This document shows positions 43,413 to 53,015 of a stretch of DNA of 64,000 nucleotides, one piece after another (positions within the stretch are counted from its first letter, which is position 1; every line of letters begins with the position of its first letter). Source of the stretch: Asparagopsis taxiformis (Eukaryota; Rhodophyta; Florideophyceae; Bonnemaisoniales; Bonnemaisoniaceae); NCBI GenBank assembly GCA_030407315.1, contig JALQPE010001962.1:1-64000 (forward strand), read 5' to 3'. Position numbers and translations under genes: made by a program. Under the pieces are notes generated by a model, which was not told the DNA's origin, searched no databases, and saw only the letters and a list, made by a program, of their open reading frames with translations.

Positions 43413-46400
43413 ATGACGAATAAGCGCAGGCGCAACAGCAATCCGATCGTTGACGACGCAACCGTGCCAATTCTGCGCGAACCCGCTAGCCCTTGGGAGG
43501 ATTCTAGTGACATGGGTACACGTCGAAACGTAGGTCGCGCCGCCCGCGAAACTACTCTCGCTGGCAAAGACTTCCTCCGCCTCTTGCTGGATTTGTTCGC
43601 CCACTCAAGTTTCGCAGACTTGACGGACAAGCCGGGAGGTTTCACATACGCGGACCTTGGCGCTTGGGTTGCGCAGGGCACGGAAGAACAATTTCTGGCG
43701 CTGCAAGGTCGACTCAGCATGGCCTTCAGCGGTCGTTCGAAGAATGCTGGAGTCGAGGCGGATGTTGCCGAAATCGTCATGGCAGAGATGAACGTTGAGC
43801 GAGCCAAGCAGATTGTTCGTCTGGCATTACCGATTGCCGAGTTTTCAAGACAGGATGAGCGTATCGGGCAATGGGTTGAGCACTGCATCCTTTCTGGGAT
43901 CGTGCCGCAGACCTTCCTTATTGGATGTAACATGCTTCCTTCGCCACTACAGGCGCCGCAGCGCGGGGAACCAAGCGCCTTCGTTCTTGCTCCACCGGAA
44001 ACGTTCGAGGTATTGATGTATTTCCAAGCGTTGTCTATCATCCGAAATCACAACAAGAACCTGCCGCGTCGCCGAATAGGCGACGCGGCCGAGGAGGGGA
44101 ACGAAGCCGCACGCGTCCCAGCCCATCGGAAAAGCACTAATCGAGCTTGTTACGTGGTTCAAGTTTTATACCATGCTTGGACCGATGTGGCCTTCGCCGC
44201 AAAGTTTTCCAGCTTCGAAGAGTTGATGGCGCCGTACATCATTTTCGACAGCAGTGAGCATTGGTTTGACGTGCTCGATGAAGGTCTATTCGCACCGATA
44301 GAGCAGAAGCTAGATCTCTACCACGACAAAGCTCCCCTATCTCATCCTGATGGATATGGTGGAAAAGTAGAGACAAGAACCAGTGCGCAGCACAGTGCAT
44401 TTAGGGACCTTGTGAGGAAGTTCTTCGACCGGTTGCAGTTTCTTATCGTCAACCCGGACCTGTACACCTGGCCGGAGTCCGACCGCTGGGGGGCGCTGGA
44501 AATATACTTGTCAAGCGGAAATCCGGACAAGCTGCCAGCGTACTTTGACACCCTCGACGAAGACGTTATGGCTGTCCTCCGCCCGGCACCACAAGCCGCG
44601 GACGCAGAAAAGGTCCCCAAGCCGGTTGATGACACTCCCACTCGTCGCAACACAGGAGGGAGAGGTTTGGTTCCGTCGACAAGACACACAACCAGGCTTC
44701 AACTTGGACCTGGGAGGACCAGTCTTACTGCCCAAGGGCCGTCTCCCCCGTCACCGTCACCCTATGCGACAGAAGAGCAGGAAAGTGAAGGGCAGGCTCT
44801 CGCAAAGGACTTTCTTTCGAAAATGAGTCAGTATTGCCGGGTGTACGACGTCCCTTTCGAAGATTTGGTCAGTGCCGACGAGAGCCGAGAACACGTGCCC
44901 ATCACGGGCAACGTTCAGCCCATTCTGACTGATCCGCCCTACAATGTTCGTCGTAAGAGGAACGATTCCAACTCTTCGTACGACAGGCTAACTGCAGAAG
45001 ATATGCAGGCTAGCATCGAAGTGTTTGACGAGCTGTTGCGCCCCGGTGGCCACGGCATCGTGTTCTGCTCCGTTTTGCAGTTCTACGAATGGTTCCATTA
45101 CTTGGAAACGTACAAAGGACCGCAGTCAGAAGGCCCAACCGATGCTGCTGCCAGTGATGACGGGTCGGATGAAGAAGAGGTTACGTCCATGAATTCGGAC
45201 TCCGAAGCATCGCAGCACAGTGGCGAAGAAAGTGCGGATGAGGAGGAGGAGGAGGACGAGGAGGAGGAGGACGTCGTTCGGAATTCAGTTTTCTTCGTTG
45301 ACGAGGTACCTCTTTTGTTTGTCCGACTACCTGGGCACCTCTATCAAATGCCGGGGCGGAAGAGGTACCAACGCATGAACATGGCAGAGGTCGCTATCCA
45401 CTTCTGGAAGCGAGGTGTTCCGTTCAGGACTGGAAGCGAGATGGTGGCCTATAGGAACCACGGATACATGGACGGCACGTACCCGGCGTGGTGCAACGTC
45501 ACCATCAATATGCCCGCCATCGATTCGAATGAGATGGTGTGGCGAACAAGGAGCACAACCGGTGCTACGGTCAGAGTTCGTGCAGAGCAGAAGAGCGTCG
45601 CTCTCATGATGGAGTTGATCAGCCAGCATTCACAGCCTGGTGATATTGTTGTCGATCCATTCTCTGGCACTTTCGCAACGGGAAAAGCAGCTATGAGCTT
45701 GCCTGAGCACCGTGTTTTCGTTGGCAGTGACATGGACAAATTGTGTGTGGCACGATCGCTTCCAAAGCTGTGTGCAGTCATGTCACGTGTAATTCTTTCA
45801 AACAACACTGACATGAGGGTCACGACAGAAGCGAAACAGAGTGCTGAGAAGTTCTTGGCGTCCCCCTCTGTCACGATGCGTACGCAGAGGGAACGCAGGA
45901 TCATCGAACCCCCACCTGGCCTTCCCCTGTACCAGAGGTTCCCGAAATATATTCGGCAGTACCTCTGGCAGCTGTGCCCAGAGTCGATTGCGTCGCACGA
46001 GCACATGGAAAAACCGGTACATTATTGGCCACCTTCCCTGCGCCGCTGGTTGCAAACTGAAAACCCTCGCGTGATGCGGGCACACGATTGTGTTGCGAAA
46101 AAATTGAGCGTTCGACCATCGCTGATTAAGCATCCAAATGCAGGAAGAGGGCTCTTCGCTGAACAGACATTTAATGTTGGCGACGAAGTATGTGCATACT
46201 ACGGAACTGTTGTGTACTCTGATATGAGCAAGGAGTCGATGAGGTTCGCGTACGGAGAGGGTCACATGGCGATAACGAAGGAAACATTCTTGATGTATGC
46301 CATCAAGCTGTATGCAACAGCGGAGGACGACGAAAACATCGAGCATCCAATTTGGATTGTTCCGGCTCCGTTCTGTTCGGCGCAGTTCATCAACGACCCG

Positions 46401-46616
46401 CGGTATTTGCGAGGTGAGGACACTCCGGCGGAAGACACCAGGCGGATGGCCAACGTCGAGTTTGTCGAGAACTACAGCAGCGGTTCGACGGGGAAGAAGC
46501 TCAAGGCGAAGGACCTAGAAAATCCGAAGATCATTGTAGTACGTGCAATCCGCGATATCCGTCCGGGGCAGGAGCTCTACGTTCATTATGGGACAGCGTT
46601 TAGAGCATGGAATTAG
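43413..46616 (+). CDS. ORF2 of X, copy B: beta-class DNA amino-methyltransferase fused to SET domain
   Basis: A 1067-residue protein, open from ATG to TAG. DPPYN, DPFSGT and all SET motifs named for copy A are unchanged. It differs from copy A by a handful of substitutions, lacks a 15-base in-frame stretch (SMEVS in copy A after the FYEWFH segment), and has a longer Glu/Asp run in the insert between motifs IV and I (a GAG/GAC expansion near 45240-45270). An uninterrupted frame in two copies, while other X genes carry indels, suggests this gene is functional or very recently copied. AATAAA follows the stop. Confidence 0.88.
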   Translation: MTNKRRRNSNPIVDDATVPILREPASPWEDSSDMGTRRNVGRAARETTLAGKDFLRLLLDLFAHSSFADLTDKPGGFTYADLGAWVAQGTEEQFLALQGRLSMAFSGRSKNAGVEADVAEIVMAEMNVERAKQIVRLALPIAEFSRQDERIGQWVEHCILSGIVPQTFLIGCNMLPSPLQAPQRGEPSAFVLAPPETFEVLMYFQALSIIRNHNKNLPRRRIGDAAEEGNEAARVPAHRKSTNRACYVVQVLYHAWTDVAFAAKFSSFEELMAPYIIFDSSEHWFDVLDEGLFAPIEQKLDLYHDKAPLSHPDGYGGKVETRTSAQHSAFRDLVRKFFDRLQFLIVNPDLYTWPESDRWGALEIYLSSGNPDKLPAYFDTLDEDVMAVLRPAPQAADAEKVPKPVDDTPTRRNTGGRGLVPSTRHTTRLQLGPGRTSLTAQGPSPPSPSPYATEEQESEGQALAKDFLSKMSQYCRVYDVPFEDLVSADESREHVPITGNVQPILTDPPYNVRRKRNDSNSSYDRLTAEDMQASIEVFDELLRPGGHGIVFCSVLQFYEWFHYLETYKGPQSEGPTDAAASDDGSDEEEVTSMNSDSEASQHSGEESADEEEEEDEEEEDVVRNSVFFVDEVPLLFVRLPGHLYQMPGRKRYQRMNMAEVAIHFWKRGVPFRTGSEMVAYRNHGYMDGTYPAWCNVTINMPAIDSNEMVWRTRSTTGATVRVRAEQKSVALMMELISQHSQPGDIVVDPFSGTFATGKAAMSLPEHRVFVGSDMDKLCVARSLPKLCAVMSRVILSNNTDMRVTTEAKQSAEKFLASPSVTMRTQRERRIIEPPPGLPLYQRFPKYIRQYLWQLCPESIASHEHMEKPVHYWPPSLRRWLQTENPRVMRAHDCVAKKLSVRPSLIKHPNAGRGLFAEQTFNVGDEVCAYYGTVVYSDMSKESMRFAYGEGHMAITKETFLMYAIKLYATAEDDENIEHPIWIVPAPFCSAQFINDPRYLRGEDTPAEDTRRMANVEFVENYSSGSTGKKLKAKDLENPKIIVVRAIRDIRPGQELYVHYGTAFRAWN

Positions 46617-46839
46617 GGTCACGAAAGATGTTTTCATTTCGACTACAAATAAAGCTACGTTCCAGAGTTGAAGTATATCATATAATGCAGCATGTCCAGC
46701 CACCATTACTCCAGGGTGAAACCTATTGAGCAGTACTCGCCTGTCAAAAACCAATCGTTCACACTCTAGATGCACTTCGTCCGAGCAGTGAACCTGACTG
46801 CTTGGATGCTGTTATGCGTGCAGATGCAAAATACACGAC

Positions 46840-47042
46840 CAAGTTGAAATGGACGCCCGGTGGATGTCCAGCTCAGTTGCATTGCTGTCCGGCCCAGAAA
46901 TTCTACAATTCAGGGCAGAAAAAAATATTGCAAAAAACATCGATTTGGGCGGTCGAAAGTGCCGTACGGCACACCCCCATCTCAAAAACATGTTCACATG
47001 TGCATGTTTTTGAGAATAGCCCAAATTTTAATTCAAATCAGG
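46840..47042 (-). repeat. X internal hairpin repeat, inverted (B5)
   Basis: Counterpart of A5; the palindrome adjoins AAAGTGCCGTACGGCACACC. Confidence 0.85.
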
Positions 47043-47275
47043 ACGTCTTCCGGACATAGGGGTGCTCGCGGCCTAGCTCTACAGCTGTAATTGTACCTCA
47101 TTAAATACTGTTGATGACTGCCTACCGTATACAATCTGGGCTGTTGGCGTATTATCCGGTACTTGACCTGACCTGAACGTTCATCGCAGACCGTTGTGGT
47201 TACCGACACTATACAGCAATCTTTTTTGTATCTCGTGCAACTCAATCGTTCCATCGCTTCCGGGAAAGCTTCATT

Positions 47276-48582
47276 ATGCCGCCGCGTATTGCGAAGAAAG
47301 CTCCAAAGCCTCCGGGCCTCCAGAAAACCCGGTCAGCAGCTGCTGTATCGAGTGCCCGACAATCCCGTGCGAAGAAGCGGTCTGGGCCTACCGGCAGCAT
47401 TGAACCGCGGTCCGGTAGTCGCAAGACGGACCGGCGCAGAACTGGGATCCGCAGCGAGAAAGTGAGGAAGGAGGAACGGCGCGGAGAGAGATGGGGCTTG
47501 ACCGAGGCAAGCGTGCTCGCAGGGACAGTGAACATCATGATGATGACATGATAGTGGCTCAAAACATGTTGGAATTGCGGCAGAGTGCTATGGCAAAGGT
47601 AGTTCCTCCCGGGTTGGCAGATGCGGAGGTGCTGCAGACGGAGTCCCAGCCGGGGGCTTCCGACACACTGGAGGCTGTGACCCCCACTGCGCCAACTATG
47701 CCGAGTACATCAGCCCCAGCAGGTAATGCAGTCAGGGACCCGAGGATAGCGGCAAGGGATGTTGTTTCTGAGCAACGTTCACAGGATGCCAACTATCATC
47801 GGCGGTCAGGTGGTACTGAGGGGAGAGAGCAGCCGGAGTGCGGGCCTCGTCACAACAGAGTGTCATTGGTGCCAAATATGCGCGTAACGCCCCCGCGACG
47901 TCAGGCTATTGGCGATGGAGGACATCATATTCCCGATAGCGTGGGAGATGGGGGGACGGTGAGGGCAGAGAGGTTGCATCCGCCGGAATCCATCGATTTA
48001 ATGGCGAGTCGCATCAATGCGCAGAAGAAGAAGATCGCGGAGCTGGAAAAAAAAGTGTTTAGCCAGGACATAGCAAACAAGGCGCTCACCACGGAGATTG
48101 TTGCGTTGGAGGCTAAAGTGAAGACTCTGCAGGCGGAAAATGCCAGCCTTACTGCAATTGCGAGAACAGGTAGAATCAGTGATCACGGTGGCGGTAAGTC
48201 GAAAATACAGAAAGCCATTCCTGTGAAATACCTTGGAGTTCTTAGGGCGGTTGAGGAAAACCTGACAAAGTGGTGCAAGAACGAGACTATGGAGCTGGAC
48301 CCTATAGCGGAACAAACGCAGAGACGTTGGACTGGACGTACCATCGAGGTAGAGCCGGTAGAAGGGGCACTTTGGAGCGAAAACGGTGTAGGATATATTG
48401 CTACCCCTCCGGGCTATATCATCAAGAATCTGCAGTGGTATACACCTTCGTACAGGGACGAGAGTGATCTGCTGAATGACTTGGTGCGACACGTACTGCG
48501 TCAAAGTCCGTGGTGTGATGTGTTTTCCGATGCGGAGCAGCGTGTGTGCTGTCAAGAGGCTGTGGCGGGGAGCAAGGATTGA
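47276..48582 (+). pseudogene. ORF3 of X, copy B: coiled-coil protein, frameshifted and truncated
   Basis: Same protein as 11475-12596. One G is missing in a GGGG run (near 47445, AACTGGGATCC against AACTGGGGATCC in copy A), so the first 60 codons and the rest lie in different frames. It reads through the GTAG site intact and adds residues (GYIATPPGYIIKNLQWYT) that are absent from copy A. A further one-base loss at 48578 gives a stop (SKD-stop) where the copy at 61063 continues, and the X sequence ends at 48631. Basic N-terminus and coiled coil as in copy A. Confidence 0.75.
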
Positions 48583-48631
48583 AAGTGAAGGTGACGCAGA
48601 AACTGTCCGACGTGATGAGTGCACGGAAGCG

Positions 48632-49043
48632 TGATGATTTAATGGGCTGGGGTGGTGTCGAGGAAAGCGGGGATGGTATTGGGAAGGAGCGTATTTTTTG
48701 TAATCTAGGTCGTGAGGGTTCTTGCAGTATGTGCGGATGGTGGTGCATGGCGTTCGGATGGTAGGGAGAACGCGATAGTGAGGGAGATGGGTGATCGACG
48801 ATATGCTGACAGGTATTTTGTATTCTGGCTGGATACGTATTTCCTATTCTAACCGGGTATTTATTTCCTATTCTAACCGGGTATTTATTTCTATTCTGAC
48901 CAGATATGTATTCCTATTCTAGAGAGACGTATTGTATACGAGCAGTTTCCTAAATGAGAGAATAAAATACGGTCCGATATGGGCCTGAATTTACCATCCG
49001 CTGTAATTTCTTCCCTCCCGGTTTTCGCTGATATATTGTATAC
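48632..49043. repeat. Non-coding Y segment with ~24-bp tandem repeat
   Basis: Three to four units of TATTCTAACCGGGTATTTATTTCC lie at ~48815-48925. No gene is seen. Confidence 0.65.
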
Positions 49044-49344
49044 TGGATGTCGGGTCCTAGTATTCCGCCATATGTACTAGAGAAAGTGGATGTCGGGTCC
49101 TAGTATTCCGCCATATGTACTAGAGAAAGTGGATGTCGGGTCCTAGTATTCCGCCATATGTACTAGAGAAAGTGGATGTCGGGTCCTAGTATTCCGCCAT
49201 ATGTACTAGAGAAAGTGGATGTCGGGTCCTAGTATTCCGCCATATGTACTAGAGAAAGTGGATGTCGGGTCCTAGTATTCCGCCATATGTACTAGAGAAA
49301 GTGGATGTCGGGCCCTAGTATTCCGCCATATGTACTAGAGAAAG
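49044..49344. repeat. 43-bp minisatellite, seven units
   Basis: Perfect units starting TGGATGTCGGGTCCTAGTAT; only the last has GGGCCC for GGGTCC. It ends directly before the GGACGTCC inverted repeat. Confidence 0.95.
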
Positions 49345-49475
49345 TGGACGTCCGCATCCAAAAAATTTTTATTTTTTTTTGGACGCGGACGTTCATTTGT
49401 TCTAGTAAATCTCGGGGCCGACTAGGACCCGTACTAGAGAGACTGGACGTCCGCGTCCACTTCCGAAAACACAGA
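49345..49475. repeat. GGACGTCC inverted-repeat cluster upstream of transposase
   Basis: TGGACGTCCGCATCC, an A/T run, then GGACGCGGACGTTCA form a hairpin; a second TGGACGTCCGCGTCC follows. This matches the cluster at 33945-34165 in inverted orientation. Confidence 0.8.
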
Positions 49476-49499
49476 CGGAAGAACATCGCTTCCACAGTT

Positions 49500-51578
49500 T
49501 CAGTATCCCGCTTAGCAGGGAACAAGTGCTGTTCAAAAAAAGTGCTTCCAGAACGTTGACCTCATATTCCTCCAGAATGAAGCATTTCGGGTATTGCAAT
49601 GGGATCAAGAGAAACGACATACCTATCTCCACAGCCTTCTTGAACCAAACTCGAAGGTTTTCCACTTTTCAGGCATACCTGTCTGCTACAGGTTTCTAGA
49701 GCTATGTTTCAAGTTTTCAAGATCACTGCAAAGTTCTGTCAAGAGTAGGCGGGTTCTTTCTCTTCTATCCAGTCCCAGGGATTTTAAATCAAAACAGAGA
49801 GACGCAGTTGTTTGCTTTCTTGATAGGCTTTCGGAGTCTACAGGAGACAGAATGCCCGATAACAACGAGAGGCACTTGCCATTATTCCAAAAGAAGGCTG
49901 TTTACGAAATGTTTCGAAGTCAACACAAGATTCTTTACCCTAGCCAGAATGTACCATCTCTGAGCTATTTTTACTCTACATGGAAAACTTTTTGCAGTCA
50001 TGTGAAAGTAAGACGCGTTCAGCGGTTTACCAAGTGCACAGAATGTGAATATATCCGGGATTCGCTGGCCAAGTTCGGGTCGGTCCCTCCAAAGCTGAAC
50101 CATTGGTATCGAGAAGGAAAATTCACATCGAAATGGTTGCGAGAGAGAGAAGAGAGTACCAAAGTAAATGCGAGCAGGCTGCATTATTTCCATCCCAGTT
50201 TACTTCAATGATTATCGATGGAGCGGACCAGTCTGGTTACGGTCTGCCCCATTTCACGGTGAACACCAAGGCAACAAATGGGCACAGTCTGAAAGTCAAA
50301 CTGGTTGGTGTTCTAGAACACGGCGTAAGGAAACACCTTTCTCTGTATACGATGACATCAGAGTTTGAGACAGGTGCAAATCACATTATTGAATGCTTGC
50401 ACCGCACACTCCAGAGGAAGTCAACAGGATCGTCATTACAGGGTACACTCTACCTCCAGGTGGATAACTGTACCCGCGAAAACAAGAACCGATTCTTATT
50501 CTGTTATTTAGAATCACTGGTTGCATGGGGAGTTTTCAAAGAAGTGTACATTTCCTTCCTTCCCGTCGGACATACTCACTCAGATATTGATCAAGCATTT
50601 AGTTGTACATCTCGTCGTTTGCGTTCGAACAATGCAGTAACGATGGAAGATCTCATGCACGAGTTGCGTCAATCATACACACCAGAGCCCTCAGTTTCTA
50701 GACTGCTTCACATCGCTACTTCTCGGGGCTCTGTAAGGAGCAGAGTTCTATCAGTAACGTGGAAAATTTTTCAAAGTATCGCTACTTCCGGTTTTTTCAG
50801 ATGCAATCATCGTTCTGGTCGGACTATGACTGATTCTGGTCATGGAAAAATGTATTTCATAACTGCATGCGAGTGCAAAGTGTTTTGCAATGACCAATGG
50901 GAGGAACTTCAGGCAAAACCAGCAGGTGTTCGAGGATTTACAATCCGTCCTCCTGATCTTTGCATGACCTCTGCAACGAAGACGTTTTCTCCTCCGAATA
51001 GAAAAGAGGTCTTGGAACGTCTGCGGTCTGAGGAGACTAGAATAAACAGTCCATCAAAATTACAGGAACTTTATGAGTTGACGGAACATGTATACAATGA
51101 GAGAACTGAAACTTTTCATTGGAATTTACAGGTTTGCTTCGAGTACAATGGCATATATCGCCCAAATGCCCGAAGTTTACAATGGAATGAAGATCATGAG
51201 GAAAGTGAGCAGCGCTTTGAAGACAATGATGAGCCGTTGAGTAATCTTAGCTATTCAATTAATCATTTTGTAGCTGTCAATGGTGAGGGTTGTACTGCGA
51301 AACAGCCATTCTGGTTGGGACAAATACTTGAATGCAAGAGAAATACAGGGGGTGTCATCAACACATTAATAGTGAGGTGGTATGAAGTTTGTGGATCAGG
51401 GAACGCATGGAACGGGAGATACTCACCAGCAACTCTGGTCAAGGGGAATTCAAGGAAAGAATGGAAGGGTCTCATATCGGTTGATTCTGTTATAGCCGAA
51501 TTTCCTTCACTAACAAACAAAAGACTTAGAGCTGGGGTAGAAAGAGAGATAAGATCTGGGCTTGCTTCGCTTCAGTGA
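49500..51578 (+). pseudogene. Y transposase (DUF7869-type), first copy, frameshifted
   Basis: The N-terminus shows NKCCSKK and DLIFLQN, then FSGIPVCYRFLELCFKFS. A zinc-type CTEC precedes the RNase H-like core: IIDGADQSG (Asp at 50217), LYLQVDNCTRENKN (Asp at 50462) and PVGHTHSDIDQAFS (~50568-50605). These are the conserved motifs of the DUF7869 family, inferred to be a DDE-like cut-and-paste transposase. A C-terminal module (NHFVAV...FWLGQI...LIVRWY) resembles a chromatin-reader or Tudor/BAH-like fold. One base is missing near 50081 (TCGGTCCC, against TCAGGTCCC in the second copy); a missing A (~50717) and an extra T (~50798) distort ~27 residues. It ends ~185 bp before the Y right terminus. 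Confidence 0.8.
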
Positions 51579-51733
51579 TATTTTGTTAAAAGTTTACTAC
51601 GCCTCTTGCCATTCAACCTAAAATTTATCAGAACAGTAGATCAATCAACTTATTCTCATTCAGATATAGTCAGTCAACTTGGAGTAGTAATTTTGTATTC
51701 AATCATTTTTGAAAATTTAAAATTCTTTTCCAA

Positions 51734-51766
51734 AAAGTACATTCTGTTACCACTCAAATCAGTGTT
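51734..51766 (-). repeat. Right terminal inverted repeat of Y
   Basis: Reverse complement begins AACACTGATTT, 8 bases, ACAGAATGTACTTT, matching 12589-12621. Followed directly by GTAG and the continuation of X ORF3. Confidence 0.87.
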
Positions 51767-52938
51767 GTAGGATATATTGCTACCCCTCCGGGCTATATCA
51801 TCAAGAATCTGCAGTGGTATACACCTTCGTACAGGGACGAGAGTGATCTGCTGAATGACTTGGTGCGACACGTACTGCGTCAAAGTCCGTGGTGTGATGT
51901 GTTTTCCGATGCGGAGCAGCGTGTGTGCTGTCAAGAGGCTGTGGCGGGGAGCAAGGAATGAAAGTGAAGGTGACGCAGAAACTGTCCGACGTGATGAGTG
52001 CACGGAAGCGTAATGCGAGGGACAGATTGTTCGGTTCGCTGGGGTACACGAAATTAATGTCTAGATGCACGATGCTGACGACGCGAGCTGAGATGGATGA
52101 GCGAGAGGATCAAAAGTGCGAAGCGTCTGAGAAGCTTTTGAAACGGGAAAGCAACGGTGATTTGGATATGGGGAGGTGGCGAACGGCACCGTTCTCAGAG
52201 CTGCGATACAGCAAAGGCTTGGTTCCTGACAGCTTCGAAATGGAAGTGAATGGTGATGCATGGTTTAACAACCTAGTAGCTGTGAATGTGCTGGACATCT
52301 TCAGGGGGTATTCGATACGACCAGAACAAGTAATGGACATAGAGACGAGCATACTAACGCTGGCGCGCCTGGATGCTTGGCTAGTGACTACTGTGGAGTG
52401 TTTGGATGAACCGAAGGGGAAAGGAGGTGCACGGCAGAAGGAGTTTACAAGGCGGTACAGTCAATATGTGGGGGTAGCTTTTCAGCAATTAGTTGGTATG
52501 GTGGTGTACTGCATGTCTTGTCTTCAAGGCTCGCAAGCAAGGGAAGAAACGGACGTTGTCGAGAGCGAACAGCGGACTAGTGCACAGTCACGGCATGTGT
52601 TTGCAAGCCGTACTGTGACGAGAGAGGCTGTTGAAGTGTGGCAAAGCGGAGAGGGGTCTGGAATTGTTCATGTCGTTGATGATGTGAACCGTTGCTCATC
52701 ACTTGTTCTAGTGTCCGAGGATTGGATTCAATCGCATATTACGTCAAACCTCGGTGCTGTAATGGATTGTGTGGTTGCGCAAGGACTAATTGGCGCAGAA
52801 CTTTTCGTCGTTGACCCATATGCTGGACACCTGAGTGCAAACCTGAATGTCGAAATCAATGCCCCACAGTATGGGGGCATGGAGCGGCGCCATGCAGCCA
52901 CTGCTGATAACGGTTTTGGCGTAATGGAGGATGGTTGA
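51767..52938 (+). pseudogene. ORF3 of X, C-terminal part
   Basis: Resumes the reading frame cut at 12588 (GTA GGA TAT ATT GCT). About 390 codons follow: a conserved segment up to SDVMSARKR, then a mostly helical region (MEVNGDAWFNNLVAVNVLDIF, YVGVAFQQLVGMVVYCMS) and an end near FGVMEDG-TGA. One base is missing at 51957 (GGAATGAAAG against GGAATTGAAAG), which puts in a stop. No family is recognised. The first ~240 bp duplicate the end of copy B (48388-48631). Confidence 0.7.
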
Positions 52939-53015
52939 AATTAGTGCAGTAAATGTGACGTTGGCTAGAAGGCTTATCATGTAGTACATTATCAATGGAG
53001 TGCTGCGATTTAGAT

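Larger units (their letters stand above)
35392..48631. mobile_element. Element X, copy B, left part
   Basis: Aligns from its first base to position 1 of the window and continues ~240 bp past the point where copy A is cut by Y. It ends abruptly inside ORF3 at 48631, where the next base belongs to Y-internal DNA also seen at 57922. Compared with copy A it has one extra repeat unit near its left end (36109-36608). ORF1 and ORF2 are nearly open, so this is the best view of the X gene set. Confidence 0.75.
12589..51766. mobile_element. Element Y, nested in ORF3 of X, itself carrying copia and X copy B
   Basis: The two ends are matching terminal inverted repeats flanked by GTAG, and the flanks together rebuild X ORF3. 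Its own cargo reading rightward: a Sel1-repeat gene, a Gln-rich gene, a core-less transposase relative, a ParB-methyltransferase, a PIP-box protein and a DUF7869-type transposase. Insertions within it are the copia element (23759-30422) and the X copy B segment (35392-48631). That one single Y spans all 39 kb is inference; it assumes the assembly is collinear and that the X copy B block was inserted, not joined by misassembly. Shared inverted repeats at 33945-33970 and 49440-49475 support continuity across the X copy B block. Confidence 0.55.

Noticed and set aside
49044..49344. CRISPR-like regular repeat
   Set aside because: The units are contiguous 43-bp copies with no unique spacers, and the surroundings are eukaryotic transposon DNA.
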